From Acidimicrobiales bacterium (GTDB lineage Bacteria; Actinomycetota; Acidimicrobiia; Acidimicrobiales; UBA8190): a DNA stretch of 8,000 nucleotides. Every line of letters begins with the position of its first letter. The first letter of the stretch is position 1. The DNA lies in NCBI GenBank assembly GCA_030042575.1, contig JASHZK010000124.1, positions 1-8,000 of the forward strand, written 5' to 3'. This document shows positions 1-5,726 of this stretch, piece after piece. The position numbers and the translations under genes were made by a program. Below the pieces are notes generated by a model. The model worked only from the letters and a program-made list of their open reading frames with translations. It had not been told where the DNA came from and did not search any database.

Positions 1-1155
1 GACGGCGATACCGGCGCCAACCGCTGCAGCCGGAGCGGTCGTCGTGTCCGGGAGGCCGGGCGTGGCCGGCGGCTCGGGCAGACCGACCACGTTGGCCACC
101 GAGTGGGCACCGCCGGCGTGGGCGGCTTCCAGGCCGTGGGTGAACAGGCGTCGGAAGTAACCGGTCAGCCGGGAACTGCCTCGAAGCTGCAGGCGGCGGA
201 CCTCGGAGTCCGGAAGGCGTCGGCGGGCCCGTACCGCAGCGCGATCGGCCCGCACGTCCTTGCGCGTCGCCCAGTTCCATCGCCAGGCGTGAGCGACGTC
301 GGCGGCACGGTCGCGATGCCCGGTGAGGAGGGCGACGGCTATCTCTCCGAAGGCCAGGGCCATGAGCTGGGGCAGGACCCTGATCAAGTGGAAGCGCCCG
401 TAGGAAATCAGGACGACCCGCAGCTCGTGTCGGCGTTGCAGGGCACGCAAGCTCGGAGCGGAGACGGGCGGGGGCCGCTGGCCGCTCGCCATGAGCTCCA
501 GATGCCGGACCCTGGCTCCGGGCGCCACCATCACCCGTGCCCCCGCTACCTGGGCCCGCCAGCACAGGTCCAGGTCGTCCCCCATGGCCACCACGGCGGG
601 AGCGAGGCCACCGAGCTCGGCGAACAGATCGGCTCGGACCAGCATGCAGCCTCCGGGGACCAGGAACACGTCCTGCACGGCGTCGTGCTGGCCATGGTCG
701 ATCTCGCCGGGCTCGACCCGGTCGACCACGGCGCCGCCTTTGTCCACCCCCATGCCCACGTGCAGGAGGCGGGCGGGATCGTCCCAGCTGACGAGCTTGG
801 GAGCCACGACTCCGGCATTCGAGCGAAACGACTCCTCCATCAACACCTGGACCACGTCGGGGTCCAGCGCCACGTCGTCGTGGCACAACAGCAGGTGTGA
901 CGCGCCGCTGACCATGCCGAGCACCGAGTCGACGGAGGCGGCAAACCCGCGGTTCTCGGGTAGCCGGCGGACGAAGGCCTCGGGGAGGACGGCGGCTACG
1001 GTGGGCGTCGGGTCCACGGCACTGGCCGCGTCGAGGACGAGGACGGAGAGCTCCGGGTAGTCCTGAGCCGCCAGCGAGCGCAGGGTCTCCTCGAACCACG
1101 GCCCCGGGTCGCGGGTGACGACCACCGCGACCACCGCCGGCGCCAGGCTCTCCAT
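1..1155 (-). CDS. Family 2 glycosyltransferase, N-terminal part (3' end beyond window)
   Basis: A frame open for 385 codons runs from an ATG at 1155 to the left edge without a stop, so the C-terminus is missing. Residues about 8-215 form a GT-A fold of the GT2 family. Visible motifs are an N-terminal strand with VVVTRDPG (12-18), PENRGFAAS (66-74), the metal and sugar-nucleotide site HDDVALDPD (92-100), and the acceptor-side motif GDDLDLCWRAQVAGARV (192-208). Residues about 245-278 are hydrophobic and may be a membrane segment or membrane-associated helix. An alanine/proline-rich stretch follows from 360 to the edge. Actinobacterial GT2 proteins with this layout are often long, with a membrane C-terminal half, so much may lie outside. 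It probably adds a sugar to a lipid-linked or surface glycan; donor and acceptor cannot be told. The start is set by GGAGAG nine bases upstream and an in-frame TAG further upstream (about 1186-1188). The family is clear; the specificity is not. Confidence 0.85.
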   Translation of the reverse strand, partial: MESLAPAVVAVVVTRDPGPWFEETLRSLAAQDYPELSVLVLDAASAVDPTPTVAAVLPEAFVRRLPENRGFAASVDSVLGMVSGASHLLLCHDDVALDPDVVQVLMEESFRSNAGVVAPKLVSWDDPARLLHVGMGVDKGGAVVDRVEPGEIDHGQHDAVQDVFLVPGGCMLVRADLFAELGGLAPAVVAMGDDLDLCWRAQVAGARVMVAPGARVRHLELMASGQRPPPVSAPSLRALQRRHELRVVLISYGRFHLIRVLPQLMALAFGEIAVALLTGHRDRAADVAHAWRWNWATRKDVRADRAAVRARRRLPDSEVRRLQLRGSSRLTGYFRRLFTHGLEAAHAGGAHSVANVVGLPEPPATPGLPDTTTAPAAAVGAGIAV

Positions 1156-1172
1156 CAGGCCGGGCTCTCCAT
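1155..1172 (-). CDS. Putative five-codon leader ORF coupled to the glycosyltransferase
   Basis: ATG at 1172 opens a frame reading MESPA and then TGA. The TGA (1157-1155) shares its A with the ATG of the glycosyltransferase, giving the TGATG arrangement typical of translational coupling. The peptide is nearly the same as the start of the downstream protein (MESLA), because both copies come from a 17-bp tandem duplication. No good ribosome binding site stands at the usual distance before 1172, so this ORF may not be translated. Its ATGGAGAG stretch may serve only as the Shine-Dalgarno site of the main gene. Seen directly: the ORF and the overlap. Inferred: any function. Confidence 0.3.
   Translation of the reverse strand: MESPA
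1165..1170 (-). promoter_or_regulatory. Ribosome binding site of the GT2 gene
   Basis: GGAGAG on the minus strand lies nine bases before the ATG at 1155 and decides that start. It lies inside the second copy of the 17-bp duplication and overlaps the leader ORF. If that ORF is translated, its ribosomes would pass over the site. Confidence 0.55.
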
Positions 1173-1203
1173 CAGGGCGAAGAGGCTACTCCCGCCCAGA
1201 TGC

Positions 1204-1232
1204 TTGCAACTGTTAGCGACCTCTGCTACAAT
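1204..1232 (+). promoter_or_regulatory. Sigma-70-like promoter with extended -10, for the small helical protein
   Basis: A -35 element TTGCAA (1204-1209; 4 of 6 to consensus) and a -10 element TACAAT (1227-1232; 5 of 6) are separated by exactly 17 bases. A TG one base before the -10 (1224-1225) makes it an extended -10. The stretch is visibly A/T-richer than its surroundings. Transcription would start near 1239-1240, leaving a leader of about 43 bases before the ATG at 1283. Confidence 0.7.
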
Positions 1233-1243
1233 AGCTAGCAGAG
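1221..1243. promoter_or_regulatory. Inverted repeat over the -10 and start site, candidate operator
   Basis: Arms CTCTGCTA (1221-1228) and TAGCAGAG (1236-1243) are perfect 8-bp complements around a 7-base centre, CAATAGC. The palindrome covers the -10 hexamer and the expected transcription start, where a bound repressor would block RNA polymerase. The arms could also form a small hairpin, but most of it lies before the expected start site, so a DNA-binding role fits better. No regulator gene is adjacent; the binding protein is unknown. Confidence 0.45.
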
Positions 1244-1266
1244 CAGTCCTGCCCCCAAGACCCACC

Positions 1267-1272
1267 AGGAGG
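1267..1272 (+). promoter_or_regulatory. Strong ribosome binding site of the small helical protein
   Basis: AGGAGG is a full match to the anti-Shine-Dalgarno sequence and lies ten bases before the ATG at 1283. It fixes that start and supports this short frame over the antisense and offset frames that overlap it. Confidence 0.8.
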
Positions 1273-1282
1273 AACACCCCAG

Positions 1283-1651
1283 ATGCCCGAGCTCAAGGAC
1301 TTCACCGACGAGATCTCCCGGACCGCCCGCGACGCCGCCTATGTGGTGGTTGGGCTCGGTGTGCTGGGACTCCAGCGGGTGCAGGTCCGGCGCCAGGAGC
1401 TGTCCAAGCGCCTGGCCGAGCCCCGTAGCCAGGTCGAAAGCGCCTTGGAGGACGTCCGTGGCGAGCTGACCCGGCGCGCCAGGGATGTCGACGACCGCCT
1501 GGAGAAGGTGATCAACCGCCTCGAGTCGACCTGGGAGCCCGTCGAGCAGCGCCTGCCCAGCCAGGCCCGCTCGTTCGTGCACCAGGCCCGGACCCAGGCC
1601 CGCGAGGCCCGCCAGCAGATCCGGGCCCTTCTGCCCGACCACGCGGCCTGA
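1283..1651 (+). CDS. Small charged helical (coiled-coil) protein, function unknown
   Basis: This 122-residue protein belongs to no family I can name with confidence. Residues 1-17 are polar. A short hydrophobic run follows at 18-30 (AAYVVVGLGVLGL), which is short for a full membrane span but could anchor or insert a helix. From about 31 to 117 it is almost all predicted helix, rich in Arg, Glu and Gln with regularly spaced Leu and Val, and with prolines only near 47, 86 and 92. This looks like an amphipathic or coiled-coil rod. The type resembles heparin-binding-haemagglutinin-like or apolipoprotein-like helical proteins of actinobacteria, but this is a comparison of style, not proven homology. 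There is no signal peptide, cysteine or catalytic motif. The gene stands alone with a near-consensus promoter, an operator-like palindrome and a perfect AGGAGG, so it is probably well expressed and regulated. It ends facing the rmd operon across a shared hairpin. Confidence 0.75.
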   Translation: MPELKDFTDEISRTARDAAYVVVGLGVLGLQRVQVRRQELSKRLAEPRSQVESALEDVRGELTRRARDVDDRLEKVINRLESTWEPVEQRLPSQARSFVHQARTQAREARQQIRALLPDHAA

Positions 1652-1714
1652 GCAACACCACCTGACCGGTCCGCCCCGGGCGTCCCCCCCGCCCGAGGGC
1701 AGGGTCCGGCATGG

Positions 1715-1750
1715 GCCAAAGGCCCCGGTCTCGTTTCCGGGGCCTTTGGC
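1715..1750. terminator. Perfect 14-bp hairpin between convergent genes, bidirectional terminator
   Basis: Bases 1715-1728 pair without mismatch with 1737-1750 around an 8-base loop (TCTCGTTT). The stem has a GC-rich middle and an AAA/TTT block near its base. It starts 64 bases after the stop of the small gene and 4 bases past the stop of rmd on the other strand, so it can serve both. There is no U-tract on either side, which is common for actinobacterial terminators; the T-run lies inside the stem. Confidence 0.75.
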
Positions 1751-1753
1751 GCG

Positions 1754-2650
1754 TCATGGCACCCGGTCGGCCCACTCGGCCAGGACATCGGCCAGGGTGC
1801 GATCGAGTTCCACCCGGGGGACCCAACCCGTGGCCCCCCGCAGCTTGGCCGGATCCCCGCACAGCACCGGCACGTCCACCGGCCGAAAGAGCTCCGGGTC
1901 GGGCACCAACTCGAAGTCGGCCCCGGCCAGCGAGAGCATGCGGACAGCCAGGTCGGACATGGACAGCGCCCGACCCGAGCAGACGTTGTAGACCTCCCCC
2001 GGCGTTCCCCGCTCCACGAGGAGGCGGTAGGCACGAACCACGTCGCGCACGTCGGTGAAGTCGCGCTTGGCCGCCAGGTTCCCCACGCCCACCTGGGCCA
2101 CGCCGGCGCGACGTGCTTCGACGATCCGCTGGGCCAGCGAGGGAACGACGAATCCGGCCCCCTGCCCGGGCCCGATGTGATTGAAGGGCCGAACTCGGAT
2201 GACGGCCAGCCCGTGCGCCAAGTGAGCCTGGATGCCGAGGTACTCGGCCGCCACCTTGCTGGCGGCATAGGGGGTGACCGGGGTCAACGGTGTCGTCTCG
2301 TCGGCGGGCAGGACGGCCTCGTCGACGAACCCGTACACCTCTGCCGAGCTGACCAGGAGAAGGCGCGGGGCCGTGGGGCAGGCTCTGGCCCCCTCGAGCA
2401 CGTGCAGGGTGCCGAGCACGTTCACCCGGACGACCTCCTCGGGATCGGCCCACGAACTGCCCACATGACTGCGGGCGGCCAGGTGGTAGACGGCATCGGG
2501 TGCGGCATCGAGAAGGGCCCGGCGCACAGCGCCGGCATCACTCACGTCGATTTCTGCGTCCACGCCTACGACCTCGTCGCCTTCGGCCTGGAGATGAGTC
2601 ATCAGCCAGGTGCCGACGAAGCCCTTGGCACCGGTGACGAAGGCGCGCAC
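1754..2650 (-). CDS. rmd: GDP-4-dehydro-6-deoxy-D-mannose reductase (GDP-D-rhamnose synthesis)
   Basis: This 298-residue protein is a short-chain (extended) dehydrogenase/epimerase. It has the NAD(P)-binding TGAKGFVG (6-13), the catalytic SSAEVYG (101-107) and PYAASK with Tyr128 and Lys132. RPFNHIGPGQ (154-163) followed by GFVVPS, then RDFTDVRD (196-203), YNVCSG (221-226) and the C-terminal TGW (274-276), match the Rmd family as I recall it from Pseudomonas. Rmd reduces the 4-keto sugar made from GDP-mannose by Gmd to GDP-D-rhamnose, a donor for surface polysaccharides, in the cytoplasm. The start is GTG at 2650 with AAGG seven bases before it. It lies 20 bp after the triple glycosyltransferase on the same strand, so the two form an operon ended by the hairpin at 1715-1750. 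No gmd is in the window. A GDP-mannose dehydratase or another epimerase is possible, but the length and the RPFNHIGPGQ/GFVV context favour Rmd. Confidence 0.8.
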   Translation of the reverse strand: MRAFVTGAKGFVGTWLMTHLQAEGDEVVGVDAEIDVSDAGAVRRALLDAAPDAVYHLAARSHVGSSWADPEEVVRVNVLGTLHVLEGARACPTAPRLLLVSSAEVYGFVDEAVLPADETTPLTPVTPYAASKVAAEYLGIQAHLAHGLAVIRVRPFNHIGPGQGAGFVVPSLAQRIVEARRAGVAQVGVGNLAAKRDFTDVRDVVRAYRLLVERGTPGEVYNVCSGRALSMSDLAVRMLSLAGADFELVPDPELFRPVDVPVLCGDPAKLRGATGWVPRVELDRTLADVLAEWADRVP

Positions 2651-2670
2651 GGCGGGACCTTAGTTGGACT

Positions 2671-5600
2671 TCACCACTGCGGCGGTTCCGGCGTCAGCTG
2701 CCAACCCCAGCGGCCAAGTGCCAGGCGGGGCGAGAAGTACGGATCGCACGTGGCCAATCCCTTGCTCAGGTCCAGTCCCCACCGTTGGCGGAAGACGACC
2801 TCGTCCTCCGGCGGGTGCCAGGCCCCGCGGGTGGCGTGCTCGTCGTGGGTGACGGTGACGTGCGGCGTGTACAGCACTCGGTAACCACGCTGATGCAGCC
2901 GCAAGCAGTAATCGACGTCGTTGTAGGCGACGGACAGGGATTCGTCGAAACCATCGATGTCCTTCCAAGCCGAACGGCGCATGAGGCAGCAGGCGCCGGT
3001 CACGGCGCTCACGTCCCTCGTCGATCGAAGAAAGCGGTCGAGGGCGATACCGGGTGTCTCGAAGACGAGGTTGGCGGCCGGGACGCGGTGCCCCAGCACG
3101 ATGCCCTCGTGCTGGACGGCCCCTGAGCTGAACACGAGGCGACAGCCCACGGCACCCACATGGGGCTGGCAGCACAATTCGAGCAATCCCCTCAGCCATT
3201 GGTCGTCGGTGATCACTGTGTCGTTGTTCAGGGTGACGATGAACTCGTGAGGAGTCACCCGGACGGCGTCGTTCATGATCCGGGCATAGTTGAACGGACC
3301 CGGGGCCGACATGACCTTGAGCCCGATCCCGCGAACGAAGGCCATGGTCGCCGGGTCCCGACTGTCGTTGTCGATCACCGTCACGGCGTAGTCGGGATAG
3401 TCGGTGTGGCGGCCCACCGAATCGAGACATGGCCGCAGAAGATCGAGGCGATCCCTGGTCGGCACCAGGATCTCGACGTGCGGAACCGGCTCGGGGATTC
3501 GGTAGCGGACCCTCACCTCGTGGCCGGAATCGACAGCCTCGACGACACCGGCAATCCCCCTTCGCTCCAGGGCGTCGGCCACCACCTGCCGGCGCAGGCA
3601 GCTTGCGCCGGGGTCGGCGGCGGGCCCGGAAGGACGAGCCCCGTCGTGACCCGAGGTCTCGCCCGCTGAGCAAAGCACCTCCGAGACGTGGGCGATCCCC
3701 GATGCCACCTCCGTCAGTCGCAGGGCCAGGTCGTGGTGGTGGACGCCCTCCCGCTCGGGGCGCATGCCACCCAACGATTCCACCAAGGTCCGGCGAGCAA
3801 CCAAGAAGCGGCCCACGTAGTCCATGGCGAGGAGAGCCTCGGGGCACCATCCCGGCTTGAGGAAAGGCCGGGCCCGGGTACCCGACGACAGTGTCACGTC
3901 CTCATCGGCATAGACAAGGTCGGTCGATTCGCCCGTCTGCAGCTGTTTGACCATCATGTACAGGGCGTGAGGTTCGAGAACGTCTCGGTCGTCGAGCAAA
4001 GCCACGTACTCGCCCCGGGCCTGATCGAGGGCCCGATTCGTGGTGCGGGCGGCGCCTTTGGAGTCGGTGCCCACCGGGAGGGCAGGCGGTCTCAAGCGTG
4101 GCTCACGCTGGCGCCAACCCTCGAGGACCGAGAAGACGGCCGAGTCACCCCGGAGGCTCTCGTCGACGGCGAGACACAGCTCCCAGGTTTCGTAGCTCTG
4201 AGCTTCGACCGATTCCAGCATGTGGCCCAAGGCCACCGGGTCCGACCGGCAAACGGCGACGCACACGCTGACCAGTGGCCGCCACGTCCACAGGGCGCTG
4301 CGCCCACGCTGGGCCTCGAGGTCGGCCGGCGTGGGGGTGCGACGACGGAGCCACTTCTCGTAGGAAGGCGCCACCGACCCCGGCGGCATCCCCCGAAGCC
4401 GGAACCAGCGGTTTCGAAGGGCACGCACCCGGCGACTCACCCACTGCCGGCGAGGCGCGCCCACGGGAAGGACGAACCGGCTGACACGACCGGCCAGGGT
4501 GCTCAGCGTCGTGGGCACCTTGGAGCCGTGGGAGCGGCGCTCGACGTCCAGGACCGAGGCGAACACGTCGGCCAGGGCGTGGTCGGAGCTGGTGGGAACG
4601 GGCAACGGCCTCCGGCTCTTGCGCCAGGTGGACGACGACGCCTCGGGTAGAAGCTCGACGACGGCGCCAGCCAACGTTCGTGGGTCACGGGGCGGGACCA
4701 GGCGAGCAGCCGACGGGGGCAGGTCCTGGAGGATCTCCAGTGGTCCTCCGGCAGCAGTGGCGACCACCGGGACGCCGCAGGCCAGGGCCTCGACCAGGAC
4801 GAGGCCAAAGGGCTCTGGTTCGGTGGAGGGGAGGACGAAGACGTCGAGGTCGGCCATGAGCTCCGAGACGTCCTGGCGCGGTCCCAGCCACCACACGCCA
4901 TCGACGGCCCGGGCCCGCTCGGCCAGGTCGGCGGCGTAGGACTCCTTCCCCCGCACCGCCGGCCCGACCAGCACCGCCCTGGCGTCGGCACGGGCCCTGT
5001 GGATGACGGGGACGGCGTCGAGCATCACGTCGAAACCCTTCCAGGTGTCGACCCGTCCCACGACACCGACCACCGGAACATCGTCGGGGATCCCGACCCG
5101 GCTGCGGAAGTTCCCGGCGCGCTCAGGCGTGAAGTCTGCGATGTCGGGTGTCTCGTAGATCACCGTCAGACGCCGAGGGTGGAGCTGGCTGGCGATGGCA
5201 GAGGACATGGCCACCACTGCGTCGGCGAAATGCCGGGTGAGGAAACGTTCGAGCGCAAGTGCTGAGCGGGACTGGATCACGATCTCGCGGGCATGCCACA
5301 CGTGAGGGCGGCGGCAGAGCCGGGCAACTGCCCAGCCATACCAGCTGTGGAGGGAGTTGGTGTAGACGACATCGACACCGATCCTCCGGGCCAACCGGAC
5401 CAGACGAACCACGGCCAGGGGCCAGCCCAGCACGTAAGCGGTCCACCACCGCACCGAGCCGCTGCGGGTGATGCGTCGCATGGGAACGACATGGAGGTGT
5501 GCCCCTGCGGCAAGGAACTGATCGGCCATGGGCGACGGAGCGGGCAGCACGACATGGCATTCCCAGCCGGCGGCCCCGAGCGCGGCCACAGCGACCGCCA

Positions 5601-5673
5601 GCCCACGGTCCGACCCACCCCGTTCAGCCACGGGGGCGATGGCCAAGAGCCGTCCGGTCGGTCTTCTGGTCAA
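2671..5673 (-). CDS. Three-domain glycosyltransferase, GT4-GT2-GT2 fusion
   Basis: One continuous 1000-residue frame holds three glycosyltransferase domains. Residues about 7-375 are a GT-B fold of family GT4: RGGSDRGL (18-25), the phosphate-binding pair Arg207 and Lys212 in GRVDTWKG, and the E-x7-E motif in EPEPFGLVLVE (285-295). A basic linker (about 376-445) follows. Residues about 437-690 are a GT2 domain with YEKW (438-441), LVSVCVAV, DDRD (561-564) and YADEDV. Residues about 731-975 are a second GT2 domain with EILVPTRDR, LNNDTVI (815-821), NDVDYCLRL (918-926) and THDEHATRG. The last two domains match the tandem GT2 proteins of O-antigen and capsule clusters. No signal peptide or membrane span is clear, so it probably works at the inner membrane face on a lipid-linked glycan. 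The start is TTG at 5673; the next start-type codons would cut into the first strand. The neighbour rmd suggests a GDP-sugar donor for at least one domain; this is inference. Confidence 0.88.
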   Translation of the reverse strand: MTRRPTGRLLAIAPVAERGGSDRGLAVAVAALGAAGWECHVVLPAPSPMADQFLAAGAHLHVVPMRRITRSGSVRWWTAYVLGWPLAVVRLVRLARRIGVDVVYTNSLHSWYGWAVARLCRRPHVWHAREIVIQSRSALALERFLTRHFADAVVAMSSAIASQLHPRRLTVIYETPDIADFTPERAGNFRSRVGIPDDVPVVGVVGRVDTWKGFDVMLDAVPVIHRARADARAVLVGPAVRGKESYAADLAERARAVDGVWWLGPRQDVSELMADLDVFVLPSTEPEPFGLVLVEALACGVPVVATAAGGPLEILQDLPPSAARLVPPRDPRTLAGAVVELLPEASSSTWRKSRRPLPVPTSSDHALADVFASVLDVERRSHGSKVPTTLSTLAGRVSRFVLPVGAPRRQWVSRRVRALRNRWFRLRGMPPGSVAPSYEKWLRRRTPTPADLEAQRGRSALWTWRPLVSVCVAVCRSDPVALGHMLESVEAQSYETWELCLAVDESLRGDSAVFSVLEGWRQREPRLRPPALPVGTDSKGAARTTNRALDQARGEYVALLDDRDVLEPHALYMMVKQLQTGESTDLVYADEDVTLSSGTRARPFLKPGWCPEALLAMDYVGRFLVARRTLVESLGGMRPEREGVHHHDLALRLTEVASGIAHVSEVLCSAGETSGHDGARPSGPAADPGASCLRRQVVADALERRGIAGVVEAVDSGHEVRVRYRIPEPVPHVEILVPTRDRLDLLRPCLDSVGRHTDYPDYAVTVIDNDSRDPATMAFVRGIGLKVMSAPGPFNYARIMNDAVRVTPHEFIVTLNNDTVITDDQWLRGLLELCCQPHVGAVGCRLVFSSGAVQHEGIVLGHRVPAANLVFETPGIALDRFLRSTRDVSAVTGACCLMRRSAWKDIDGFDESLSVAYNDVDYCLRLHQRGYRVLYTPHVTVTHDEHATRGAWHPPEDEVVFRQRWGLDLSKGLATCDPYFSPRLALGRWGWQLTPEPPQW

Positions 5674-5681
5674 GGTTCGGG

Positions 5682-5687
5682 ACTCTA
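5682..5687 (-). promoter_or_regulatory. Possible -10 element of the glycosyltransferase-rmd operon
   Basis: TAGAGT on the minus strand fits the actinobacterial TAnnnT -10 pattern and lies eight bases before the TTG at 5673. Transcription would begin only one or two bases before the start codon. No -35 match is seen at 16-18 bases. Leaderless genes usually use ATG or GTG, so the TTG makes this less certain. Confidence 0.35.
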
Positions 5688-5714
5688 CCTGGGGGCGCTT
5701 GTTCCCCGGTTCGT

Positions 5715-5720
5715 TAGCCT
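5715..5720 (+). promoter_or_regulatory. Possible -10 element of a leaderless cofD-cofE transcript
   Basis: TAGCCT fits TAnnnT and ends six bases before the GTG at 5727, the spacing at which transcription starts on the start codon itself. No convincing Shine-Dalgarno sequence precedes the GTG, which agrees with a leaderless mRNA. No -35 match is visible 17 bases upstream. Confidence 0.45.
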
Positions 5721-5726
5721 GGACTC

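Larger units (their letters stand above)
1146..1179. repeat. 17-bp tandem duplication over a start codon
   Basis: Two adjacent 17-bp units (1146-1162 and 1163-1179) begin with the same 14 bases, GGCTCTCCATCAGG, and differ at one position in the last three bases. Each unit holds a CAT, that is, an ATG on the minus strand. The left copy gives the glycosyltransferase start at 1155; the right copy gives the extra ATG at 1172. The right copy also supplies the GGAGAG that serves as ribosome binding site for the left start. Confidence 0.85.

Noticed and set aside
103..900. Long plus-strand frame (265 codons) opposite the GT2 gene
   Set aside because: It is antisense to a clear glycosyltransferase; its His/Gly/Pro-rich composition reflects GC-rich codon shadowing, and no ribosome binding site or family motif is present.
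1677..1695. Small GC hairpin before the main terminator
   Set aside because: Only about six pairs around a C-run; easily a chance product of GC-rich sequence, and the 14-bp hairpin downstream explains termination.
2660..3850. 396-codon minus-strand frame within the triple glycosyltransferase region
   Set aside because: It is offset from the real frame and is very rich in Arg, Gly and Pro; the true frame holds the second GT2 domain with its catalytic motifs.
3688..4650. 320-codon plus-strand frame opposite the triple glycosyltransferase
   Set aside because: The opposite strand carries conserved GT2 motifs throughout; this frame has no recognisable domain and is a shadow.
5675..5713. GGTTCG repeated 33 bp apart in the divergent promoter region
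   Set aside because: Six bases is too short to stand out from chance in this composition, and no further symmetry supports a binding site.
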